From contig CAZHTF010000005.1 of the NCBI GenBank assembly GCA_964535305.1, positions 1 to 64,000 of the forward strand: DNA of 64,000 nucleotides. The letters are read 5' to 3'. Source of the DNA: CAZHTF01 sp964535305. Lineage in GTDB: Bacteria > Planctomycetota > Phycisphaerae > UBA1845 > Fen-1342. Under the pieces are notes generated by a model. The model was not told where the DNA came from and did not search any database. It was given only the letters and a program-made list of their open reading frames with translations. This document shows, piece by piece, positions 52,708-59,812 of the stretch (position 1 is the stretch's first letter; every line of letters begins with the position of its first letter). Both the position numbers and the translations under genes were made by a program.

Positions 52708-53859
52708 TTAGGTCGGCGTGCGCAGCCCATCCAGGAACGCACGCAGCGATTGGGCAGACTTCATCCGATCCAGGAGCGCCAGCATTTGTTTGGTCGGCGG
52801 CATGTCGTTCAATTGCCGCCGCAGCATGTTGATTTTTTTCAGATCGTCCGGCGGAATCAGCTTTTCTTCCTTGCGCGTTCCGGATTCGCCCAAGTTGATC
52901 GCGGGGTAGATTCGCTGGTTTGCAAGCTCGCGGTCAAGCACCAGCTCCATGTTTCCGGTGCCCTTGAATTCCTGAAAAATGAAGTCGTCAGCGCGGCTGC
53001 CGGTCTCGACCAGCGCCGAGGCGATGATCGTCAGCGAGCCGCCATTCTCGATGTTTCTAGCGGCGCCGAAGATCTGCTTGGGTTCCTGCAACGCGCGAAT
53101 GTCGAGTCCGCCAGTCATGGTGCGGCCGCTGCTGCCGACGAAGCTGTTAAATGCCCGCGAGAGCCGCGTGATCGAATCGAGCAGGATCAGGATGTGCTGC
53201 CCGCTCTCGGCCAGCCGCTTGACCCGTTCAGTCACGATGCGGGCCATCCGAATATGCGATGCGACGTCGCGATCGTTGCTGGAGGCGAAAACCTCGCCGC
53301 GAACGTTGCGGCGCATCTCGGTCACTTCTTCCGGGCGCTCGTCGATCAGGAGCACGATCATGTAGATGTCTGGATGGTTCGCGGCGACGCCGTGCGCCAT
53401 CTGCTGCAGCAGAACGGTCTTTCCGCTGCGCGGCGGGGCAACAATCAGCCCGCGCTGCCCGCGGCCGATCGGGGTGAACATCTCCACCACGCGCATCGAG
53501 GCCGGCCCGCCAGGCGTGTCAAACCGAATGGCCTCATGCGGGTCGATCGCGGTCGTATCGGAGATCAGCGGTGGGTTGACCCATTGATCGATGGGCACGC
53601 CATTAATGGTTTCGATGCGACAGACCAGCACGTTTCGCTGGCCCTTTCCACCGCCTTGTGACGCGGCGGCTTTTCCGGACAACGCTTCGCCGCCGCGCAG
53701 TCCAAACTTGCGGATTGCATCGTTCGGGATGGACGGGTCGTCGGCACGAGGCGCGAAGTTCCGTTTCGGATCGCGGAGAAAGCCGCCGCCGCGCTCCGCA
53801 AGTTCTAGCACACCCGTCACAATTCCGTTGGATGTGCCGGCTGACGCGTCAACCGCCAT
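52708..53859 (-). CDS. rho: Transcription termination factor Rho, short form
   Basis: 383 residues. Rho is an RNA-dependent ATPase helicase that ends transcription. Starting at about residue 12, the RNA-binding CSD-like part reads VTGVLELAERGGGFLRDPKRNFAPRADDPSIPNDAIRKFGLRGGE. The ATPase has GQRGLIVAPPRSGKTVLLQQMA (Walker A), LLIDERPEEVTEM, ILLDSITRLSRAFN and the C-terminal IFQEFKGTGNMELVLDRELANQRIYPAI. The N-terminal helical Rho_N domain of E. coli Rho (419 residues) is missing. The ATG at 53859 has a GGAG site 9 bases upstream; a TTG gives a 5-residue longer form. A TATACT box at 54014-54019 gives a leader near 150 bases. Confidence 0.95.
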   Translation of the reverse strand: MAVDASAGTSNGIVTGVLELAERGGGFLRDPKRNFAPRADDPSIPNDAIRKFGLRGGEALSGKAAASQGGGKGQRNVLVCRIETINGVPIDQWVNPPLISDTTAIDPHEAIRFDTPGGPASMRVVEMFTPIGRGQRGLIVAPPRSGKTVLLQQMAHGVAANHPDIYMIVLLIDERPEEVTEMRRNVRGEVFASSNDRDVASHIRMARIVTERVKRLAESGQHILILLDSITRLSRAFNSFVGSSGRTMTGGLDIRALQEPKQIFGAARNIENGGSLTIIASALVETGSRADDFIFQEFKGTGNMELVLDRELANQRIYPAINLGESGTRKEEKLIPPDDLKKINMLRRQLNDMPPTKQMLALLDRMKSAQSLRAFLDGLRTPT

Positions 53860-54217
53860 GAAAGCAAACTCCAAAAGCCAAACCGCTGCAGGCAGAACCG
53901 CTGGCGCGCGAGCAGATTCGCTGGGAAGCCGTAGGTTCGGTCACAACCCGGGGGCGGTTTCTGGACACTGCGGCGTTCGCGCGAACATCCCCCGCGCGTC
54001 CAAAACCTAATGCAGTATAGCCGAGACGCTCGAAAACGCGAGCCAGTTGCCAAAGCGGCATCTGTTCGAAGCGGCGGCGGTCCGCAAGGCCGAGCATCGG
54101 GTGCGTTGATCGCAGCGGCGCGCTACCGCACGGGACGCCCTCTGACCGGCCACCTTTGAACGTCAAGACGTCCGAACGTACGGACCGGGCGGGGTGAGTC
54201 GCCGCGGGGTCGCGGCG
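53860..54217. other. Intergenic region with the rho leader
   Basis: 358 bases without a gene. On the minus strand TATACT (54019-54014) is a good rho -10, followed by TTAGGT; no -35 is convincing at 16-18 bases. Near 54171-54186 GTCCG...CGGAC could form a small hairpin just downstream of the lexA stop (54218). The leader of about 150 bases could allow rho autoregulation, as in other bacteria, but no element is proved. Confidence 0.4.
54014..54019 (-). promoter_or_regulatory. Predicted -10 box of rho
   Basis: TATACT on the minus strand, about 155 bases before the rho ATG. No clear -35. Confidence 0.4.
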
Positions 54218-54850
54218 CTACATTTTCCGCAGCAGCCCGATCACGACCCCCTGCACCCGCACGCTCTGAACAATCAGCGCTTCGTAGGCCGGGTTTGAGG
54301 CCTGAAGGCGAACGCCGCCGGAGGTGCGGTAGATTCTTTTGAGAGTGGCCTCGCCGTCATCGAGCAGGGCGACGACCATTTCGCCGTCGCGGGCGGAGTC
54401 GCGGCGCTCGCAGATGACGTAGTCGCCGTCGCAAATGCTGTCGCCGATCATGCTATCGCCGCGGACGCGCAGCACGAACGTGTTGGGCCGTGATGCAAAG
54501 ATCTCCTCGAGATCGAGCGAGCGTTCGTCCTGCACGGCTTCAATCGGGCGGCCGGCTGCGATGGTGCCGACCAGCGGCAGGCGCGTGGGACGCTGATCGG
54601 GAAACGCGATATCCTCGCTAAGTCGCAAAGAGCGTGCCTTGTGTCGCGAACGACGCAGAAAGCCCTTCTTTTGCAGCGACGCGATGTGTTCGAACACGGT
54701 CACCTTGCTTACGCCGAAGTCGTCCGCCAACTCCTGCATCGTCGGCGCGTAGCCCTTCGCGTGCGTGAAGTCGCGGATGAACGTGAGCACGCGCAGCTGC
54801 TTGGGCGTAAGCGCCGCCGGCCGCTTCTTCGAGGGCCTTCGAGGCTGCAT
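54218..54850 (-). CDS. lexA: LexA SOS repressor
   Basis: 210 residues. It represses the SOS regulon and cleaves itself when RecA filaments form. The winged-helix domain (about 10-75) is MQELADDFGVSKVTVFEHIASLQKKGFLRR; the recognition helix (SKVTVFEHIASL) differs from the common 'SxxxAxxHLxxL' of E. coli. The cleavage site is Ala99-Gly100 in VGTIAAGRPIEA, with Ser133 (GDSM) and Lys171 (ATLKRI) as the catalytic pair. I chose ATG 54850, which has an AGGAG site 7 bases upstream; the longer frame is not protein-like. Promoter and operator lie about 370 bases upstream. Confidence 0.95.
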   Translation of the reverse strand: MQPRRPSKKRPAALTPKQLRVLTFIRDFTHAKGYAPTMQELADDFGVSKVTVFEHIASLQKKGFLRRSRHKARSLRLSEDIAFPDQRPTRLPLVGTIAAGRPIEAVQDERSLDLEEIFASRPNTFVLRVRGDSMIGDSICDGDYVICERRDSARDGEMVVALLDDGEATLKRIYRTSGGVRLQASNPAYEALIVQSVRVQGVVIGLLRKM

Positions 54851-55148
54851 CGAACCACTCCTGCGCCAGAAAAGCGCTGAGAGAACCAAAGAGCACCGGC
54901 GGAAGCGCGGCACGCTTGCTTGCCGCCCGTGCGTAAGCATCCATCGCGTCCGCAACCGCCGCCGCACCGCCCGCAGCGCGCGCTTGTGGCGGAGCCAGCG
55001 AACGACGCAACTGCTCAACCCCATCGGCGGAAATCGCCCGCGCGGCGACATCCAGCGCACCGGGGCCGGCATCATCGAGCGCGGTGCAGAAATCCCCACC
55101 TGGACCAATCAGGCACAACGCACTGCCAGCGGCCGCTCGGTTGGACAT
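54618..55148 (-). CDS. Possible SOS leader protein overlapping lexA
   Basis: An open frame of 176 codons begins at ATG 55148 with a CGGAG site 8 bases upstream, between the lexA promoter and lexA. Its first about 100 codons precede lexA and look like protein (AISADGVEQLRRSLAPPQARA, AVADAMDAYARAASKRAALPPVLFGSLSAFLAQEWFDAASKALEEAAGG). The rest overlaps lexA in another frame, and its tail is Arg/His-rich, as expected for out-of-frame sequence. Either a real upstream gene overlaps lexA, or its natural stop has been lost. No family is recognised, and it may be non-coding leader. Confidence 0.35.
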   Translation of the reverse strand: MSNRAAAGSALCLIGPGGDFCTALDDAGPGALDVAARAISADGVEQLRRSLAPPQARAAGGAAAVADAMDAYARAASKRAALPPVLFGSLSAFLAQEWFDAASKALEEAAGGAYAQAAARAHVHPRLHAREGLRADDAGVGGRLRRKQGDRVRTHRVAAKEGLSASFATQGTLFAT

Positions 55149-55205
55149 CACTTGCACTCCGTTGCATGGCGGCATTCGCCGCTCGCTGCGGCGATCCGAC
55201 GTCCA

Positions 55206-55226
55206 TGTATACGAATAATAACCTAA
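55206..55226 (-). promoter_or_regulatory. Candidate LexA box upstream of lexA
   Basis: Minus strand. Begins TTAGGT and contains GTTA-N8-ATAC, the same layout as the recA element (16 of 21 matches). It covers the lexA -10 box, a good position for autoregulation. Confidence 0.6.
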
Positions 55227-55243
55227 CTTCAGTACGGTGTCAA
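55215..55243 (-). promoter_or_regulatory. Predicted lexA promoter
   Basis: TTGACA (55243-55238), 17 bases, TATTAT (55220-55215) on the minus strand. A strong promoter; the candidate LexA box overlaps its -10. Confidence 0.75.
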
Positions 55244-55299
55244 GTGTTTTTTCGCGCCGCAGGCGATCCATACCCCCTAGCAGTGCGCGTGAACAGCTG

Positions 55300-56580
55300 C
55301 TACCGGCCCAAGTTCTGGGGTGTGTCGATCGCCGGTTTGCCGCCGGATGTTAGGGTCTGTGCCCGGCTCGCTGCGGGCGGCGCGGTCGGAAACGCTCCGC
55401 CGGCGTAGCTCGTCCCCCGCCAGGTGGTCGTCGTCCCGCCCCAGAGCCGCGTCATGGCATTCAGCGTCATCGCCAGGCAGAGCAACGCACCCAGCGGATA
55501 CGTAAGCGCCCACCCTGGCGAAAGATATGTCAGTGGGTAGAACCGCAGCATCACCGACTGCTGCCCCAGAATCGCCACCAGCGCCGTCCCCATCACCGGC
55601 AACATCCGCTCGCCCGCAATCGGCGCTGCGATCAGCGAGAAATAGGGCGAGAGGCTCATGAACACGAGCAGGCAACAACTGCCGATCAATCGCGGCAGCG
55701 TCCCGAAGCAGCCGTAGAAGATCCGGCTCCAGCCGCGCCAAATGGCCCTCAGCCCGGTGTACATGCGGACGCGATACAGATCGCCGCCACGAATGACACC
55801 CAGCCGCACGCCGATCTGCTTGGCACGCCGGGCCAGGTGCATGTCTTCATTCAGCGTCGCCTTCACCGGCTCATGCCCGCCCAGCCGCTGATACGCACTG
55901 CGCGGCATCAGCATGAACGCCCCATTGGCGTACGCGATCGGCGAGCGCGGGTCATTGACCTTTGGCGGTGGAAACCAGAAGACCATCACCGCTCCGGCGA
56001 CCGGCTGAACCACGCGTTCCCAGAAGCTGGCGGCCTCCAGCCGCGGCAAGACAGACAGAAACTCGACCTGTCGCTTTTGGGCGAAGCGCACGGCGGCGGC
56101 CAGGAGCATGCACGAGTCATACGTGCAATCCGCGTCGGTAAAACACAACCAGTCGCCACGGGCCGCCTGCACTCCGACGTGCATGGCGTGGTTCTTTCCA
56201 AACCAGCCTGCCGGCAGCGCGCGGATGTGCATTGTGGTGAGGCGCATGTCGCGGCTGGCCAGCCGGTCGAGAATTGGACCGGTTTGATCCGCGCTGCGGT
56301 CGTTGACCGCGATCACCTGCAGCGCCGGGTAATCCTGCGCCAGCAGACCCGAGACGCAGCGCTCGATGTTGTCCTGCTCGTCCTTGGCGGCGACAAGGAC
56401 GGTCAGGCTGGGCAGCTCGGCGGCGGGCGCGCCCGGCTGATCCGCCGAGAGCACCGGCTCGCGTCGGCCGCGATTCAGGTCGCCGTGCCGTCGCAGCCAG
56501 ATGACGCCGATGAGCAGGTTGAACCAGCACCAGAGGCTGATGCTGCTGCCGTCGAAGAGTTCGCCAAACCAAACAGGCAA
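55300..56580 (-). CDS. GT2-family glycosyltransferase, HpnB-like membrane type
   Basis: 426 residues, TTG start with a GGAG site 7 bases upstream. An N-terminal hydrophobic segment (WCWFNLLIGVIWL) is followed by the GT-A domain: PSLTVLVAAKDEQDNIERCVSGLLAQDYP, VIAVNDRSADQT, GKNHAMHVGVQAARGDWLCFTDADCTYD (DxD) and ANGAFMLMPRSAYQRLGGHEPVKATLNEDMHLARRAKQIG (ED). Late membrane helices follow (LIGSCCLLVFMSLSPYF, ALTYPLGALLCLAM). This order matches ceramide glucosyltransferase/hopene-associated HpnB-type enzymes. The acceptor, probably a lipid, is unknown. It ends about 60 bases before the lexA promoter. Confidence 0.85.
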   Translation of the reverse strand: MPVWFGELFDGSSISLWCWFNLLIGVIWLRRHGDLNRGRREPVLSADQPGAPAAELPSLTVLVAAKDEQDNIERCVSGLLAQDYPALQVIAVNDRSADQTGPILDRLASRDMRLTTMHIRALPAGWFGKNHAMHVGVQAARGDWLCFTDADCTYDSCMLLAAAVRFAQKRQVEFLSVLPRLEAASFWERVVQPVAGAVMVFWFPPPKVNDPRSPIAYANGAFMLMPRSAYQRLGGHEPVKATLNEDMHLARRAKQIGVRLGVIRGGDLYRVRMYTGLRAIWRGWSRIFYGCFGTLPRLIGSCCLLVFMSLSPYFSLIAAPIAGERMLPVMGTALVAILGQQSVMLRFYPLTYLSPGWALTYPLGALLCLAMTLNAMTRLWGGTTTTWRGTSYAGGAFPTAPPAASRAQTLTSGGKPAIDTPQNLGR

Positions 56581-56705
56581 CGCCGCGCTCCGACCCTGAG
56601 TGTTTGGTCAGCGTAGTGCACGCCAGCGCCCGCGGCAAATTTCCGGCACGGGTGTAGGGGGCGGTGGAGGCACGCGCTGTGCGGGCGATGACAAAAACAC
56701 CGCAC

Positions 56706-57143
56706 TCACGTCGATTGCTGTTCACGGTGGTCCCTGGCGATGAGCACCGAAAACCCTTCCTGTTCGAAATGATGGTCATGGGTAAGGATCTCGCGGATAC
56801 CCTCGGCGTCCATCGCATTCATCGACGCGCAATCGGACAAGCTGTACGCCTTGTCGCGCCGCGCTTCGTATCGATTGAGCGCACGTAAGAAGGAATCACG
56901 AGTCTGCGGTAGCACCCGGATATTTGGATTCGCGAGAATCTTGCGCACCATTGCGACCGCCGCCTGTCGCAGCTCTGGCCCGCCGCGGCTCATCCCAGTC
57001 AAGAATTCGCCCAGAACTTCGTCGGTCGTTACCAGCAGCGCCGTACCGAGTATTGCTCTGGCTTCTCTCGCCGCCTCGTGCCACTGGTCGCGGGGATTCG
57101 CAAGCGCAAGCCAGTAGTGCGTATCCGCGAAGACACTCTTCAT
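56706..57143 (-). CDS. PIN-domain protein, VapC-type toxin candidate
   Basis: 145 residues, the size of VapC toxins. VapC proteins are Mg2+-dependent RNases that cut tRNA or rRNA. Acidic residues are in place: Asp7 (FADTHYWLALA), Glu46 or Asp41 (TTDEVLGEFL), Asp104 (YSLSDCASM) and Asp123 (LTHDHHFEQEGF). The start overlaps the stop of the partner gene as ATGA, the order antitoxin-then-toxin. The partner is far larger than a usual VapB (see 57140-58057). Confidence 0.85.
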   Translation of the reverse strand: MKSVFADTHYWLALANPRDQWHEAAREARAILGTALLVTTDEVLGEFLTGMSRGGPELRQAAVAMVRKILANPNIRVLPQTRDSFLRALNRYEARRDKAYSLSDCASMNAMDAEGIREILTHDHHFEQEGFSVLIARDHREQQST

Positions 57144-58057
57144 TGTTTCGGCGTGCCGTACAGGTAGTGGTCCAATTGGTCATTCAGGTCTGCCGGCAGC
57201 CGTTCCCACGCCCCTGCCGGGACGCCTGCCGCAATCTGTGCAATTTCGTCTTCGATTGTCGGGATGCCGGCGTTAAACTGCGGCTCGCCTGCCGGTTCCA
57301 GTTCAAGCGACGCTACTTCGACAAATCGGGTCGGCCTCCCTTGCGGCGAAATCTCTGCTCGTCCGCAGACCCGAATACGGACGGAGCGATGATCCTTCAA
57401 CGCCTGTGTGACGATGCCTTCTTGCGTCTCATCAAATGCAACGGATACGGGCGTTCTTGAGTCGGTCCACAGTTGAAACCGTCGCTGCCGAACGTCGGCT
57501 TCCAGCACCTCGCCGGTGATTTCGAACGTGCTCGGGTACGGAGCTTCGGCAAACTCTCCCAGTCGTTCGCGAGTCCGTGCGTGCATTTTGGTCGGCCGGT
57601 TTCTCGCGGCCGGCTGGAATTCGACATACTCGTCCGGACCGAGCGACATCCCCCATTCCGCGTATACGGGGACAAGCTGTCTCGGGAATTGCTCGGGTAA
57701 TGGGCGGCCGCTCTCGAGCGAGTCGAACACGTCGTATGCGAGTTCGATCGCCTTGTTCACTTCCTCCGGTTCAGGCACCCAAAGTTCGCCTTGCGGCGGG
57801 GTGTCCCTGAACACTTCGAGCGGGACCATCGCGCTGCCGTCTTCGATCCGGCGCAGGCAAAGGCGCGTACGCTCTTCGAAGCGCGCCGGCAGACGCTCGC
57901 GGTCGGGATTCGCGGCGCGCCAAAGCGCTTTGGCGGTTTCCGCTACGATTCTCTGGAATTGGCAGAGCTCCGTGATTGCGGATAGGTCAAGAGCGTGGTC
58001 GCGAAACCGCTCGCCCATAAAACGAAGCTGCGTGACTTCTTTCCATTGACCGCTCAT
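57140..58057 (-). CDS. Large antitoxin-like partner of the PIN protein
   Basis: 305 residues, GGAG site 8 bases upstream. It is coupled to the PIN gene and therefore its likely neutraliser. No DNA-binding domain of a usual VapB is seen. The middle (about 155-270) resembles a beta-rich domain (FEITGEVLEADVRQRRFQLWTDSRTPVSVAFDETQEGIVTQAL, VRIRVCGRAEISPQGRPTRFVEVASLEL). The last 40 residues (IEDEIAQIAAGVPAGAWERLPADLNDQLDHYLYGTPKQ) look like the short tails, ending 'LP.D....DHYLYG.PK', that sit in front of PIN genes and contact the toxin. The first 150 residues are unassigned. Confidence 0.65.
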   Translation of the reverse strand: MSGQWKEVTQLRFMGERFRDHALDLSAITELCQFQRIVAETAKALWRAANPDRERLPARFEERTRLCLRRIEDGSAMVPLEVFRDTPPQGELWVPEPEEVNKAIELAYDVFDSLESGRPLPEQFPRQLVPVYAEWGMSLGPDEYVEFQPAARNRPTKMHARTRERLGEFAEAPYPSTFEITGEVLEADVRQRRFQLWTDSRTPVSVAFDETQEGIVTQALKDHRSVRIRVCGRAEISPQGRPTRFVEVASLELEPAGEPQFNAGIPTIEDEIAQIAAGVPAGAWERLPADLNDQLDHYLYGTPKQ

Positions 58058-58289
58058 GATGAACGCTCCGACAGACAGTCGCCTATTCAGCTATCGGCAT
58101 CCGAGGATCTTTGCGATCGCCCCACTGAGTTTATACGTTACATCGTTCCACTGCCCGTCGCATCCTCGGAGCAGAAAGCCGAGTTTAGCGCGCGAAACGA
58201 GCCTGGCTTGCCTGGCGCTCGCGAGCGCTTCGCCGTCTGACGCAGCCATCCGCGCGGAACTGCGGGTCGATTCGTATTACACTCCGGCT

Positions 58290-58307
58290 GCGAGCGTTGT
58301 CGCTCGC
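58290..58307 (+). promoter_or_regulatory. Hairpin before the tdh start
   Basis: GCGAGCG (58290-58296), loop TTGT, CGCTCGC (58301-58307): a perfect 7-bp stem ending immediately before the GGAAG site of the dehydrogenase gene. It may affect access to that site. A TATTAC/TACACT -10-like region lies at 58275-58284. Confidence 0.45.
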
Positions 58308-58321
58308 GAAGGAAGCCCCGC

Positions 58322-59359
58322 ATGCGCAAACCTGTCGTACTCATTACCGGCGCCAACGGCGAGATCGGACACGGCCTGATCGAGCACCTGGGCAAGCAAG
58401 CTGGCGAGCAGGTGATCGCGCTCGACCTCAAGCCGCTCGATGAAAAGCTACGGGCCGCGTGCGTGGCCTGGCTGGTGGGCGACATTCTGGATCAAAACCT
58501 GCTGCAGCGGCTGGTCAGCGAATACGAGATCCACGCGATCTATCACCTGGCCGCGTTGCTCAGCACGCGGGCCGAGTACACGCCCGACACGGCCCACCGC
58601 GTCAACGTTGAAGGCACGCTGAACTTACTCAAGCTCGCGCACGAGCAGGCCCGCTGGCACGGCACGCCCGTGAAATTCCTCTTTCCCAGCTCGATCGCGG
58701 TCTACGGCCTGCCGGATCGCGAGACGAAGGCCCGCAGCGGCCGCGTCAAGGAAACCGACTGGAATTTCCCGACCACGATGTATGGCTGCAACAAGCTCTA
58801 TTGCGAGCAGCTCGGGCGCTACTACTCGCTGCACTACCGCCAGCTCGCCGCGGAACGGCAATCCAGCGGCGTCGACTTCCGCGGCCTGCGCTTTCCGGGG
58901 CTGATCAGCGCGGTGACCATGCCGACCGGCGGAACCAGCGATTACGCGCCCGAGATGATTCACGCCGCCGCCGCCGGCCGCGCCTACGACTGTTTCGTCG
59001 ACGCCGACGCGCGGCTGCCCTTCATGGCCATGCCGGATGCGATCGCGGCACTGGTTCGGCTCGCGGCGGCGCCGAGTGCGCGGCTCTTGCAGCGTTCGTA
59101 CAACGTTGGCTCGTTCAGCGTCAGCGCACGCGAGGTGCGCGATCGGGTGCTGCGCGCCTTCCCCGCTGCACAGATCGGCTTCAAGGTTGACCCGGCCCGG
59201 GCGGCGATCGTCGACTCCTGGCCCGCGGACGTCGACGACTCCGCGGCCCGCCGCGATTGGGAATGGTCGCCGATGTACGACGCGCCGCGCGCGTTCGACG
59301 AGTATCTCATCCCGAATATCCGGAGATACTACGAATCGATCCACGCGAGCGAGCGGTAG
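58322..59359 (+). CDS. tdh: SDR-type L-threonine 3-dehydrogenase
   Basis: 345 residues. It oxidises threonine to 2-amino-3-ketobutyrate with NAD+. It belongs to the extended short-chain (epimerase-like) family, not to the zinc-containing E. coli type. LITGANGEIGHGL is the NAD-binding loop (8-18), the catalytic Tyr154 and Lys158 lie in MYGCNK, and SSIAVYG carries the serine. The substrate-binding block LRFPGLISAVTMPTGGTSDYAPEMIHAA is typical of the threonine dehydrogenase subfamily, not of sugar epimerases. The partner enzyme 2-amino-3-ketobutyrate CoA ligase is not in the window. A GGAAG site precedes the ATG. Confidence 0.85.
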   Translation: MRKPVVLITGANGEIGHGLIEHLGKQAGEQVIALDLKPLDEKLRAACVAWLVGDILDQNLLQRLVSEYEIHAIYHLAALLSTRAEYTPDTAHRVNVEGTLNLLKLAHEQARWHGTPVKFLFPSSIAVYGLPDRETKARSGRVKETDWNFPTTMYGCNKLYCEQLGRYYSLHYRQLAAERQSSGVDFRGLRFPGLISAVTMPTGGTSDYAPEMIHAAAAGRAYDCFVDADARLPFMAMPDAIAALVRLAAAPSARLLQRSYNVGSFSVSAREVRDRVLRAFPAAQIGFKVDPARAAIVDSWPADVDDSAARRDWEWSPMYDAPRAFDEYLIPNIRRYYESIHASER

Positions 59360-59458
59360 CCGGCGCTGCTGCGGCGAACGCGCGGCGTCACAAGCCAATC
59401 GCGAGCAGTGCAGCGAACGCGTGGAGTCGCACGTGGCCGCGCCGCGTTGCGGTCGGCG

Positions 59459-59812
59459 CTATTTCTTGGGCGCGTCGGCCGGCGGGCTGTCGCGGTAGAT
59501 CTCTTTCACCGCGCTGCGATTGAAGCGCAGCTTGACGTTGTTGGTCTCGTCCACTTTCAGCACCAGCTCCTGCTCGCGAATGTCCACCACCGTGCCGTAA
59601 ATCCCGCCGATGGTCAGCACGCGGTCGCCGCGCTTGATCGAGTTGAGCATGTCCTCCTGTTTCTGCCTTTCGCGGCGCTGCCCGCGGAAGAGGAACCAGT
59701 AGAACACGACCAGCATCAGGATCAGCGGGAAGAGCGAACGCCAGAAGACGTCCATTCCGCCCACAGGTTGCGTGCTGCTGCTCTGGGCCAGGAGCCAGCC
59801 GATCTGCGTCAT
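59459..59812 (-). CDS. yajC: Preprotein translocase accessory subunit YajC
   Basis: 117 residues. YajC binds SecDF at the inner membrane. A single membrane helix (SLFPLILMLVVFYWFLFRGQRRERQKQ) is followed by a compact basic domain (LNSIKRGDRVLTIGGIYGTVVDIREQELVLKVDETNNVKLRFNRSAV) that is diagnostic. I chose ATG 59812, which overlaps the tgt stop as ATGA; the longer frame to 59866 is non-coding. secD, which usually follows yajC, is absent; the convergent tdh gene is next. Confidence 0.93.
   Translation of the reverse strand: MTQIGWLLAQSSSTQPVGGMDVFWRSLFPLILMLVVFYWFLFRGQRRERQKQEDMLNSIKRGDRVLTIGGIYGTVVDIREQELVLKVDETNNVKLRFNRSAVKEIYRDSPPADAPKK

Noticed and set aside
54004..54019. A third LexA box before rho (TTAGGT)
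   Set aside because: Only the first half matches and the ATAC half is missing; rho is not an expected SOS gene.
58322..59359. UDP-glucose 4-epimerase
   Set aside because: The GLISAVTMPTGGTSDYAPEM block fits SDR-type threonine dehydrogenase better than sugar epimerases; substrate is still inferred.
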